A stretch of DNA of 64,000 nucleotides from Actinoplanes sp. SE50/110 (lineage in GTDB: Bacteria > Actinomycetota > Actinomycetes > Mycobacteriales > Micromonosporaceae), in NCBI RefSeq assembly GCF_900119315.1, contig NZ_LT827010.1, positions 4,063,001 to 4,127,000 of the forward strand. The letters are read 5' to 3'. A program made the translations under genes and the position numbers. Each line of letters opens with the position of its first letter. Positions within the stretch are counted from its first letter, which is position 1. Positions 43,931-57,244 of this stretch are shown here, in pieces. The notes below the pieces were generated by a model. It was not told where the DNA came from and made no database searches. It saw only the letters and a program-made list of their open reading frames with translations.

Positions 43931-44615
43931 TCGGGACCGCGGTGAAGTCCGGGCCGAGGACCGGCGGGTCGGCCTGCCAGCCGCCGCGCGGCGCGGGCAG
44001 GCGGCCCGCCACCCGGAACTCCAGGGCGCGCTGCCGGTCGAGGTAGCCGTGGGCCTCCAGGAGGCGGCTGCAGAAATCGGCCAGCTGCCAGAGCGGCTCC
44101 CGACGGCAGGCGAACCAGTTCCGGATGTCGGTTTCCAAAATCGGATCATGGAGGTACGCCGTGAGCCGCAGCGCCTTGCGCAACCGCATGCCGTCGTCCC
44201 CGAGTCGCACCATGAGCGGTGTGGCCACCTGCCGGGGCAGCAGCTCCCACACCCGCGACTGCATCGTGTCGCGCGGCTGGACGAGGAGGCGCCCGCCCCG
44301 CCGGCCGGCCCTGCCACCGGCCCGCAGCACCCGCACCGCCTCGTCCGGGTCCTGGTCGTACGGGTCGTACCGGATCTCGGTGACGCCCAGCTCGCCGAGG
44401 GTGCTCTCCGGGTGTCCGACGAGCCACCACCGGCCGTCGCGGGTGACGGCGAGCGGCCGGCCGCCGTCCGCGTAGGCGACCCAGGTGTAGCCGTGGTGCA
44501 GATCCGGGCGCAGCGCCACCGCCCGGGCCACGGCCAGGTCATCCGGCATCCAAGTCGTGGTCGGGCGCGACTCGTCCCCGTTGGCGATCTCCGACCTGGT
44601 CAGCGTCACTCGCAT
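43878..44615 (-). CDS. Hypothetical protein, 245 aa
   Basis: Not recognised. A soluble Arg-, Asp- and Trp-rich protein with segments such as VTRDGRWWLVGHPEST, RLRKALRLTAYLHDP and FCSRLLEAHGYLDRQRALE. ATG 44615 follows a good site GAAGGGA; an upstream in-frame ATG at 44639 lies inside an inverted repeat and is less likely. It is convergent with the quinone oxidoreductase and preceded by the inverted repeat at 44638-44654. Confidence 0.65.
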   Translation of the reverse strand: MRVTLTRSEIANGDESRPTTTWMPDDLAVARAVALRPDLHHGYTWVAYADGGRPLAVTRDGRWWLVGHPESTLGELGVTEIRYDPYDQDPDEAVRVLRAGGRAGRRGGRLLVQPRDTMQSRVWELLPRQVATPLMVRLGDDGMRLRKALRLTAYLHDPILETDIRNWFACRREPLWQLADFCSRLLEAHGYLDRQRALEFRVAGRLPAPRGGWQADPPVLGPDFTAVPITDPTARHALDHLARYL

Positions 44616-44637
44616 CGGCGTTCCCTTCAGCTCAGTC

Positions 44638-44654
44638 ATTCTCGGAATGAGAAT
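44638..44654. promoter_or_regulatory. Inverted repeat ahead of the 245-aa hypothetical gene
   Basis: ATTCTC (44638-44643) and GAGAAT (44649-44654) around GGAAT. The AATGAGAAT half resembles Fur/Zur-type half-sites, but the full consensus is not met. It lies between the gene and the rest of its upstream region. Confidence 0.35.
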
Positions 44655-44761
44655 AACCTGGACACGTTCGGGGTAGGGGGCCGGAATCGGCTGCGGCGGC
44701 CAGTGGAGTTGATCATCCTGGCGGTCGATCAGGCGTAGATGGCGACGAACGGTGGCGCTCC

Positions 44762-45947
44762 ATGGTGCTCAGTCGGCGGGAAGTGCTCGGGATGGCGGGC
44801 GGGCTGGTGGCCGGCTCGGTGGTCGGCGCGCCGGACATGGCGGCGCTGGCCGCGCCCGGGCTGGCGCCACCCGCGGACCCGCTCGCCGACCTGACGCTGA
44901 CCTGGCGGCGCCGGATCGACTTCGCCCAGCTGACGTTCGACCTCTACAACGTCGAGCTGGACAGGTCCGGGACGAGGCTGCTCCGCCGGGACCCCGGAGC
45001 CCCGTCCTACCTGGTGGTCCGGTTCCCGACCCAGTCGATCGCCGAGCAGACCTCCCTCGAGACGGAGCCGGTCCCGGTCACGGCGGTGCCGACCCGGGCG
45101 GCGCTGGAGAGCCGGCTGGCGTTCGAGGTGACGAACCGGTTGCCGCTGCCGGCGACGCTGGCCGCGCTGCTGGACTGGAACCGGTTCACCGCGAAGGTGG
45201 TGCCGCTGGCCCGGCCGCGTGACTCGCCCCTGTCGCCGATCGACGAAGGCCCGCGGGCGCCGCTGTACAACGAGACGTCGCTGGAGATCCCGTACCGGCT
45301 GCAATTGTCCCCGCACGGCAACGCGGCGTGGGTGCACCGGACGACCCCGGCCACCGCCCGAGGCGGCTGGACCGAACTCTGGCACACCCGGCTGGGGGTC
45401 AAGGACCCGGCGGCGCCGGGCGGCGTGACCGAGCGGGGCGCCGGCGACCGGACCGTCCGCGCGGTCTGGGCCCGGTATCCGCAGATGGCCGACTGGGCAC
45501 GGCAGCCGCCGCAGGTGGCCCCGGACTCGCCCGCCGACCCGCCGGGCCTGGCCATGTCGGCGGCCGACCGGTTCGACATCGTGCGCCTGTCGCTGGCCCG
45601 GGCGCCGATCGAGGTGGACGCGCTGATGCTCAGCGGCCTCGGCGGCACCCTGATCAGCAACGTGGACTGGGCGCCGACCCGGGTGCCGGGCGACCCGGCC
45701 ACCTCCGGGTGGCAGCATCGGGCGACGCTGGGCCGCGACCACTACGTGCGGATCGCCAAGGACGGCTACCTCTACCCGTTCGGGCACCGGGCCACGCTGA
45801 TCACGCTCAGCGAGCGCAAGGTGCTCGGCCGGCCGGACGGGTCGCAGGCCCAGGCCGGATTCCTGCGTAAACGCTTCTTCGTGGTGATCCAGCAGCGGGT
45901 GCACGACTACGCCGCGGCGCCCGGCATGCCGGACGGGGGGCCGCGGC
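44762..45947 (+). CDS. Large Tat-exported protein of unknown function, N-terminal part (frameshifted)
   Basis: The frame from ATG 44762 encodes about 395 residues of sensible sequence: a twin-arginine signal (SRREVLGMAGGLVAGSVVG), LTLTWRRRIDFAQLTFDLYN, LEIPYRLQLSPHGNAAWVH and RKRFFVVIQQRVHDYAA. After the six-G run at 45935-45940 it degenerates into Arg/Gly-rich shadow sequence up to a stop at 47014, while the next frame takes over. Removing one G joins it to the following ORF to give a protein of about 1001 residues. No domain is recognised. It starts a two-gene unit with the 1281-aa protein downstream. Confidence 0.7.
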
Positions 45948-47768
45948 ATGCCGTTCACCCGGGTGGCCGCGAAGCTGGAGGTCACCCCGGACCTGGTCCT
46001 GCAGGACGTGCCGGACGGCGGCGGCGCGCGGATGCTGCTGACCGCCGACAGGAAGATGCTGCAGTTCCCGTGGCGGGGGACCGACCACGCCGGGCAGGAC
46101 ACCGACTTCCAGGCGCCCGCGGTGTTCGTGCCGCTCGGCCCGAACGCCCGGCGCGCCCCGGCCGACGATCCGCTCGACCCGCTGACCAGGTGGTACGAGG
46201 GCAACGCCGAAGCCTGCACGGCCGCGGTGGGCGGCCTGCCGATCTCGGTCGCGCCGGCCGACGACCCGGCGGCCACCCGGTTGACCGTGCACACCATGTC
46301 GCTGGGCGGCAAGCACCTCCCCGGGGTGGCGTTCCCCAGGGTCCAGGACTTCACGGTGGAGATGCCACAGCTGGCGGCGATCACCGGCGCACCGCAGTCG
46401 GTCGGCGCCAGGTTCAACTATTTCAGCGGCTACCTGCAGCAGGGCTTCAAGGACAACGGCGGCGAGGTCTTCCTGCGGATGGCCGACAAGGTCGTCCCCG
46501 AGCTGGCGGTGCCCGGCGCGATGACCGGGGTGGCCACCCCGCAGATGGCGATCAGCGGCCTGTCCCGGTCGCTCGGCCCGGTCGCCGGTCCGCTGAGCGA
46601 CGTCGCGAACCAGAAGCTGGACCCGGCGGCGATCCTGAAGGACGGCGCCCGGCTGCTGGGCGATCTGCGGCTGATCGACGTGCTGGCCAAGCCGGCGGGC
46701 CGGGCCAACCCCGAGCAGGCCATGAAGATCACCACCCGGGACCTGCCGGACGGCGCCGAGACCACCCTGCACTGGGCGCCGAAGCTCACGGACTTCGCCA
46801 TTCTCAAGGTGAATCCGGCCAGCTCGCTGGTGCTCGACATCCGGATCGCCGCCCGGCTCGGCCATCCGCCCACCCACGACATGCGCGGCACGCTCAGCGA
46901 CGTCACGCTGAACTTCTTCACCGACGACGATCCGTTCATCGCCGTGCAGGTCAAGACCCTGCGGTTCACCGACAGCAGCGGGGCGAAACCCGATGTGCAC
47001 TGCGACATCGGTGAGGTGACCTTCGGCGGCCCGCTGAGGTTCGTCCGGGAACTGGCCACGCTGATCGGCTTCGGTAGGGGCAACGGCGTGTCCGTCGTGC
47101 CGGCCGGCGACCGGGTGACCGTGGCCCTGGACGTCGCCGTGCCCAGCCTGGCGATCGGCCTGCTCGCGATCTCCAACATCGCGGTGCACGTCGGGCTGCT
47201 GCTGCCGTTCAACGGCGACCCGGTGGTGTTCGACGCCGGCTTCGCCACCCGTGAGCACAAGTTCGTCCTCGGCGTCGGGATCCTGCGCGGCGGCGGTTAC
47301 GCCGGCGTCAAGATCAGCGCGAGCGGCCTGCAGTCCCTGGAGTTCGCCTTCGAGTTCGGCGCGGGGGTCAGCATCGACCTGGGGGTGGCCAGCGGCTGTG
47401 TCGAGGTGATGGCCGGTATCTACTTCAAGCTCACCGCGACCGGCGACAGGCAGAACATCGAGCTGACCGCCTACCTGCGGATCCGGGGTTCGGTGTCGGT
47501 GCTCGGCCTGATCACCGTGACCGTCGAGTTCTATCTCGGCCTCACCTACGACTCCGACGGCGACCGGCTGACCGGCGAGGCGACGATGACCGTCTCCATC
47601 GACCTGTTCCTGTTCAGCACCTCCGTGTCGATCACCTGCCGGCGGGAACTGACCCGCTCCAGCTCGTCGTTCGGCCGCACCGCGCCCGCCATCGCGTCGG
47701 CGCCGATCCGCTTCGGCGACGTCTTCACCCCCGACCTGTGGGCGCAGCACTGCGCCGCCTTCGCCTGA
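45948..47768 (+). CDS. Large protein of unknown function, C-terminal part
   Basis: A 606-aa ORF continuing the preceding protein after the frameshift. The first 350 residues are mixed alpha/beta (DFTVEMPQLAAITGAP, ARFNYFSGYLQQGF). From about residue 380 the sequence is a long series of amphipathic beta-strands (VTVALDVAVPSLAIGLLAIS, FAFEFGAGVSIDLGVASG, VTVEFYLGLTYDSDGDRLTG), suggesting an elongated beta structure. ATG 45948 may allow separate translation, but no ribosome-binding site precedes it. It ends 11 nt before the next giant gene. Confidence 0.7.
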   Translation: MPFTRVAAKLEVTPDLVLQDVPDGGGARMLLTADRKMLQFPWRGTDHAGQDTDFQAPAVFVPLGPNARRAPADDPLDPLTRWYEGNAEACTAAVGGLPISVAPADDPAATRLTVHTMSLGGKHLPGVAFPRVQDFTVEMPQLAAITGAPQSVGARFNYFSGYLQQGFKDNGGEVFLRMADKVVPELAVPGAMTGVATPQMAISGLSRSLGPVAGPLSDVANQKLDPAAILKDGARLLGDLRLIDVLAKPAGRANPEQAMKITTRDLPDGAETTLHWAPKLTDFAILKVNPASSLVLDIRIAARLGHPPTHDMRGTLSDVTLNFFTDDDPFIAVQVKTLRFTDSSGAKPDVHCDIGEVTFGGPLRFVRELATLIGFGRGNGVSVVPAGDRVTVALDVAVPSLAIGLLAISNIAVHVGLLLPFNGDPVVFDAGFATREHKFVLGVGILRGGGYAGVKISASGLQSLEFAFEFGAGVSIDLGVASGCVEVMAGIYFKLTATGDRQNIELTAYLRIRGSVSVLGLITVTVEFYLGLTYDSDGDRLTGEATMTVSIDLFLFSTSVSITCRRELTRSSSSFGRTAPAIASAPIRFGDVFTPDLWAQHCAAFA

Positions 47769-47779
47769 CGAGGACTCCC

Positions 47780-50700
47780 ATGGCAACCCAGAACCTGACC
47801 TGCACCCTGCTGCCCCGGGGCGCCGGCCGGCACGGCGGACTCCGCTTCGACGTGCACGTCGCGCCGCAACTGACCGGCGACGGCGCCGACGTCACGCTCG
47901 GCGGGCAGTTCCCCGACTTCACCGACTGGCCGGCCGCGGCGACCCGGCTGGGCGTGTCCCTGCGCCTGGACGACGGCGGCACCACGACAGTCGTACCCGG
48001 GCGGCGGCTGTCGGCCCCGGACAGCCGGGTGTGGACGGCGATGTTCACCCCGCGGACCCCGGTGCGCACGCCAAGGGTCACCGAAGCGCTGGACGACGTG
48101 CGGGTCGCGTCGTACCCGATCCGGCAGGTGGTGCAGTTCCTGAGCCGGCAGTGGGGGGAGGTCGGCGTCTCGGCCGGCCGGGAACTGCCCTGCCTCGCGG
48201 ACTTCGATCGGTCGCCGCTGCGGGCGCTCGGCTTCCAGGACGGCGGCCTCGGGCAACGCCGGCTGAACCAGCTCCGGGAGGACCTGCGGACCCGGTACCA
48301 ACGCGGTGGCGGCGCGGTCCGCGCCGACCGGGGCGGCCTGGACGACGATCAGGTGGTCGGGATGGCCTTCCTGCAGGCCGGCGAGTTCCACAGCGGCACG
48401 CTGACGGCGCGCCGGAACCCGCCGCCGCGGCTGGCCCGGCGGGCCGCCCCCGCGCCGGCCGGCCACGACTTCCACGACGCGGTCGCGCTCGCCGCCAGCC
48501 ACGGCCCGCTGCAGCGGCTGCTCGGCCTGGTGCTGGAGTTCGAGACCGAGCCGTCCCCGGTGCTGACCGCACTGCTGACCGGCGCGTCGCGCACCGATCT
48601 GCGGTTCACCCTGGCACTCGGCACGGACGCGCTGCGCACCACCACGACCCTGCGGGTGCCCACCGTCGTCTGCCTGGCCGGCGCCGGACGGTTCGAGCCG
48701 GCGCCCCGCGGCGCCGGGGTCGGTGCCGGGCTGATCCGGTTCGCCGCCGACACGTACAGCGTGACCTGCCTGGATGCGGACGCCGGAGCGCAGGCGGTGA
48801 ACCAGTTCGCCGCCACCCTGACCGGCGCCAGCGACCGGGACCTGGCGGCCCGGGACCGGCGCGAGGCGCTGCCCGCGCTGCGGACCGGCCCGATGACGGT
48901 GGCCAAGGACGACCGGGCCGGCGAGCTCGTCGACCGCCTCCGGGACCGGCGCACCGAGGCGGACCCGGTCCTGTTCGCCGAGGACCTGGTCCGCGGTCTG
49001 CGCTGGGACGTGCGGGACGGCGACGGTCCGTGGCGCAGCCTGATGTGCCGCGAGGGCTTCTACGAGTTCCACCGGCTGCCCGGGAAGGGCACCGTCACGG
49101 TGTACGACGAGGCCGCCGTCGTCACCGCGACCACCAGGGGCAAGGACGCGGACCACCACGACGTGCCCGGCGACCACCTGATCACCGAGTCGATGATGTC
49201 GTGGAGCGGCTGGAGCCTCGCCGTCGAACCGCTCACCCGGCCGGTCGGCACCGACAACCGGGTGCGCGACGCGGCCGGCGACATCGACCCGGCGTACCAG
49301 TTCGGCACCCGCTTCCGGGTGCCACCCGGCAGCCTGCCCCGGCTGCGGTTCGGGCACAGCTACCGGTTCCGGGCCCGTACCGTCGATCTCGGCAATGCCG
49401 GCGTGGCGGCCACCGAGGACGATCTCGGCGAGCCGGACATGGTGACCCCGGCGGCCACCTTCCTGCGCTACGACCCGGTGGAGGCGCCCACCGTGGTGCC
49501 GCGCCAGCCGCCCGGCCCGGCCGAGGGGCCGCGGTACGCGGTCGTGCACGAGTCGCGCCCGGTCTCCTCCCGGCACGTGGTGCCGCCGCGCACCGCGCAG
49601 ACCATGCTGGAGTGGCACGGCGAACTCGACCGCGGCCGGGCCGGCACGCCGGACCCGCGGGCCTGGCAGACGCTGCGCGCCCGGGACGACGCCGACCTGG
49701 CCGACCTGCGGGCCGAGGACGCCGACTGCTATCCGCAGGAGCTGCTCGACCCGCCGTACCTGGTGGATGCTCTGGCGCAGGCCGCCCTGGTGCGCGGCCT
49801 GCCGGGACGCACCACCGAGACGGTCGTCGACCTCGACGGCTCGTTCCGGGTGGACCTGCGCCCGGTGCCGCCCGGCGGGGCCGGCTGGCGCGGCCGCGGC
49901 CGGATCCTCGAGGTGGGCCTGGAGCCGGGCGACATCTACCGGCTGCGGATCTCGTCCCGGTTCGACCCGGACGACCTCGCCGTGATGGGCGTCTGGGACC
50001 TGATGCGGACCTCGGCCGTCGGCACCGATGCCGACGTCGACACGCTGCGCCGGGACGCCTGCGAGGGCCGGCTGTGGCCGCTCACCCCGGCCCGCGACCT
50101 GATGCTGGTCCACGCGGTCCGCACGCCGCTGCCCGCCCCGCGCTGGCTCACACTCAAGGCCGACCGGCTGTTCGGCGAGGCCCCGGCCACGATCACCGCG
50201 ACCATGGAGATCAGCCAGAAGAGCACGGCGACCCTGGACGTGCGCGGCGCCTGGCGGATGCCGGTCGACGACGGCCCGGGCTTCGACACCGATCCCGGCA
50301 TCGCGCGGGATTTCCGGAGCACCGCCTACTCGGTGAAGGTCACCCACCCGGAGGGTGCGGCGCCGGACACCGTCCAGCTCCCGGTCGGCGGCACCCACCA
50401 CTTCACCGACCACCGATACCGCCGGGTCTCCTACACCGCCGTCGCCACCTCGCCGTTCGTCGAACATTTCCGGGAGGAGACGACGGTACGGCTGTCCACC
50501 GCCGCCCCGGCCCGGCTGTCCGGCGACACCGAGCCGTTCACCGTCCGGGTGCGTGACGCGCTGACCGGTGCCGTCTTCGCCCCCGCGCCCAGCGGCGTCA
50601 CCGACCCGGCCAGGGCGGCCGGGGACTTCCTGGTCGACCCGGACCGCCGGCTGCTGCACCGCACCGCCGGCGGCCGGATCGCGGAGGGCGCCAAGGTCGT

Positions 50701-51625
50701 GGTCAGCCTGGTCCGCGGCCCGTTGACCCGGGAGAGCGCGCCCATCGAGGTGGACGTGCTCAGCTCGGTCCCGCGGGCCCCGCCGCGGATCCACTCCGTG
50801 GTGCCGACCTTCGCCTGGGACGACTCGGTGCCCGGCACCAGCCGGCGGCTCGGCGGCGGCCTGCGTGTGTACCTGGAACGCCCCTGGTGGTCCTGGGGCG
50901 ACGGGGAACTGCTCGGCGTGGTCCTGCACGCCTACCCGGAGGTCGAACCGCAGGGCGGCTTCGGCGGAACCCGGACCGACTGGGCCGCCGACCCGGTGAC
51001 CACCGCGCCGCGGACCGTCGCGGGACCGATGCTGTCGTCCTTCCCGCTGGCCGTCAAGACCGCCGAGATGCTGCCGGTGGAGGGCGGGAGTGCGCACGTG
51101 GCCGGGCACAAGGTGGCCTTCGACCCGGCCCGCGACCTCTGGTACGCCGATATCCGGATCACCGACCACGACGACGAGGAACTCAGCGCGAACCTGCCGT
51201 TCGTGCGGCTGGCGCTGGCCCGGTACCAGCCGAACGCGCTGCCGGACTGCCTGCTGTCGCCGGTCGTCGCCGCCGACTTCAGCCAGCTCGTCAACGGGCG
51301 CACCGCGACGGTGACCCGGCAGGGCTCCGACTACGTCGTCACCGTCACCGGTCACGCCGGGAAGGCCGACGACCGCGACCTCACCCACCTGTGCGCGTTC
51401 GCCGAGGGCCGCACCGCGATCGCCGACCCGGAACTGACCTGGCGGGCGCTCGGCTCGCCGGTCGAGCTGTCCCCGATCGCCGCCGGCGCCGGGCAGGCCT
51501 GGACGGGCCGGGTGCCGCGGCCCGGCGAGGCGCACCGGATCGTCGTCCAGGAGTACGAGCTGCACCCCACCGACAACGGCACGGTGCGCCGCGTGGTCTA
51601 CACCGACATCCTCACCCCACGCTGA
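47780..51625 (+). CDS. Giant protein of unknown function, 1281 aa
   Basis: Not recognised. It has no signal peptide (MATQNLTCTLLPRGAGRHGG). Distinctive blocks include IRQVVQFLSRQWGEVGVSAG near residue 115, LRFGHSYRFRARTVDLGNAG near 530, which recalls Ig/fibronectin-like strands, DIYRLRISSRFDPDDLA near 715, PFVEHFREETTVRLS near 895, and LRVYLERPWWSWGDGELLGV near 1030. It is rich in beta-strand and conserved-looking Trp/Arg positions, so it is a real structured protein rather than a repeat artefact. It is cotranscribed with the preceding Tat-exported protein. Confidence 0.8.
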   Translation: MATQNLTCTLLPRGAGRHGGLRFDVHVAPQLTGDGADVTLGGQFPDFTDWPAAATRLGVSLRLDDGGTTTVVPGRRLSAPDSRVWTAMFTPRTPVRTPRVTEALDDVRVASYPIRQVVQFLSRQWGEVGVSAGRELPCLADFDRSPLRALGFQDGGLGQRRLNQLREDLRTRYQRGGGAVRADRGGLDDDQVVGMAFLQAGEFHSGTLTARRNPPPRLARRAAPAPAGHDFHDAVALAASHGPLQRLLGLVLEFETEPSPVLTALLTGASRTDLRFTLALGTDALRTTTTLRVPTVVCLAGAGRFEPAPRGAGVGAGLIRFAADTYSVTCLDADAGAQAVNQFAATLTGASDRDLAARDRREALPALRTGPMTVAKDDRAGELVDRLRDRRTEADPVLFAEDLVRGLRWDVRDGDGPWRSLMCREGFYEFHRLPGKGTVTVYDEAAVVTATTRGKDADHHDVPGDHLITESMMSWSGWSLAVEPLTRPVGTDNRVRDAAGDIDPAYQFGTRFRVPPGSLPRLRFGHSYRFRARTVDLGNAGVAATEDDLGEPDMVTPAATFLRYDPVEAPTVVPRQPPGPAEGPRYAVVHESRPVSSRHVVPPRTAQTMLEWHGELDRGRAGTPDPRAWQTLRARDDADLADLRAEDADCYPQELLDPPYLVDALAQAALVRGLPGRTTETVVDLDGSFRVDLRPVPPGGAGWRGRGRILEVGLEPGDIYRLRISSRFDPDDLAVMGVWDLMRTSAVGTDADVDTLRRDACEGRLWPLTPARDLMLVHAVRTPLPAPRWLTLKADRLFGEAPATITATMEISQKSTATLDVRGAWRMPVDDGPGFDTDPGIARDFRSTAYSVKVTHPEGAAPDTVQLPVGGTHHFTDHRYRRVSYTAVATSPFVEHFREETTVRLSTAAPARLSGDTEPFTVRVRDALTGAVFAPAPSGVTDPARAAGDFLVDPDRRLLHRTAGGRIAEGAKVVVSLVRGPLTRESAPIEVDVLSSVPRAPPRIHSVVPTFAWDDSVPGTSRRLGGGLRVYLERPWWSWGDGELLGVVLHAYPEVEPQGGFGGTRTDWAADPVTTAPRTVAGPMLSSFPLAVKTAEMLPVEGGSAHVAGHKVAFDPARDLWYADIRITDHDDEELSANLPFVRLALARYQPNALPDCLLSPVVAADFSQLVNGRTATVTRQGSDYVVTVTGHAGKADDRDLTHLCAFAEGRTAIADPELTWRALGSPVELSPIAAGAGQAWTGRVPRPGEAHRIVVQEYELHPTDNGTVRRVVYTDILTPR

Positions 51626-51727
51626 GGTACGGCCCGTCGCGAATGACCAGGTGACCCAGGCCGAACTCCTGTGCGAGGGCATGCATACTTACGTCCGACT
51701 TTGCCGGGTGTGAGCGTGGAGAGTGCT

Positions 51728-56224
<4,497 letters not shown>

Positions 56225-56239
56225 TCAGCCGAAAGGGTG

Positions 56240-56266
56240 GTTTAAGGCAGCTACGTGGCGGGGCAA
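56240..56266 (+). promoter_or_regulatory. SigB/SigF-class promoter of the sigma factor gene
   Basis: GTTTAA (56240-56245) and GGGCAA (56261-56266) with a 15-nt spacer match the -35/-10 pattern of SigB/SigF-type promoters. It ends 41 nt before the start codon of a sigma factor of that class, pointing to autoregulation. Confidence 0.65.
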
Positions 56267-56307
56267 TGGTGCTCCCGCAGTGACCGGAGCCGAGGAGCGC
56301 AACATCC

Positions 56308-57102
56308 ATGACTGTCATCGCTGAGACCGCAACCCACGTCGACGCCGCGGCGAGCACCGACCCGGCCAGTGAGCTGATCACCGCGATGGCGGCGCTCCCG
56401 GCCGGACATCCGTCCCGGCCCGGCCTGCGCGACCGGGCCATCGAGGCGTGGCTGCCGCTGGCCCGCCACCTGGCCAACCGGTACGCCAACCGGGGCGAGC
56501 CGCGCGACGACCTCCACCAGGTCGCCGTCGTCGGCCTGATCAAGGCGGTGGACCGGTTCGAGGCGGACCGCGGCGTCGACTTCGCCGGCTTCGCGATCCC
56601 CACCATCGCCGGCGAGCTCAAGCGCTACTTCCGGGACAAGACCTGGTCGGTGCGGGTGCCGCGGCGGCTGCAGGAGCTGCGCCTGGCGATCACCACGGCG
56701 AACAACACGCTCAGCCACACGCTGGGCCGCTCCGCCACGGTCGCCGACATCGCCGAGCATCTCGGCATCACCGAGGACGAGGTGATCGAGGGCCTGGAGG
56801 GCGCCCGCGCCTACAACTCGACCAGCCTGTCCACCCCGGTCAGCGAGAACGGCTCGGAGCTCGGCGACACCCTCGGCGGCATGGATGCCGGCTTCGAGGA
56901 GGCCGAACTGCGCATCGCCCTGGGCCCGGCGATGGCCGCCCTCGACGAGCGCGAGCAGAAGATCGTGAGCCTGCGCTTCTACGGCAACCTGACGCAGTCG
57001 CAGATCGCCGAGCAGATCGGCATCTCCCAGATGCACGTCTCCCGGCTGCTGACCAAGGCCCTCGCCAAGCTCCGCTCCCGCCTCGACGGCGCGATCATCT
57101 GA
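56308..57102 (+). CDS. RNA polymerase sigma factor, SigB/SigF/SigG class
   Basis: A 264-aa group 3 sigma-70 factor. Region 2 reads DLHQVAVVGLIKAVDRFE and FAGFAIPTIAGELKRYFRDK; region 3 has ADIAEHLGITEDEVIEGLE; region 4 has LTQSQIAEQIGISQMHVSRL, the -35-reading helix. VRVPRRLQELRL is typical of the SigF class. The ATG is followed within 20 residues by the core. No anti-sigma or anti-anti-sigma gene is beside it. It lies 83 nt after the poly-HAMP kinase and may act in the same stress response. Confidence 0.92.
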   Translation: MTVIAETATHVDAAASTDPASELITAMAALPAGHPSRPGLRDRAIEAWLPLARHLANRYANRGEPRDDLHQVAVVGLIKAVDRFEADRGVDFAGFAIPTIAGELKRYFRDKTWSVRVPRRLQELRLAITTANNTLSHTLGRSATVADIAEHLGITEDEVIEGLEGARAYNSTSLSTPVSENGSELGDTLGGMDAGFEEAELRIALGPAMAALDEREQKIVSLRFYGNLTQSQIAEQIGISQMHVSRLLTKALAKLRSRLDGAII

Positions 57103-57112
57103 CGTTTCCGTC

Positions 57113-57146
57113 CGACGGGCCCCGGCAACCCTGCCGGGGCCCGTCG
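57113..57146 (+). terminator. Strong hairpin after the sigma factor gene
   Basis: Perfect 15-bp GC-rich stem (57113-57127 with 57132-57146) and a 4-nt ACCC loop, 11 nt after the stop codon. It is the clearest terminator in the window. Confidence 0.85.
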
Positions 57147-57244
57147 CTGTATCCCGGCCCGGAAGTGATCGCCCCAACCGCTAAGCACGGTCCGTCTGAT
57201 GCCGATCAAGCCGGTGAGGCCCATTCCGACGGAAGGACGCCGCT

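Noticed and set aside
45948..47014. Natural overlap of two genes in the first giant locus instead of a frameshift
   Set aside because: Downstream of the G run the first frame loses all protein character while the second gains it immediately; a one-base change restores one continuous protein.
47546..51682. A 1378-codon minus-strand frame opposite the giant protein
   Set aside because: GC-driven antisense shadow; His/Gly/Arg-rich, no motif, while the plus-strand frame has structured sequence and a proper start.
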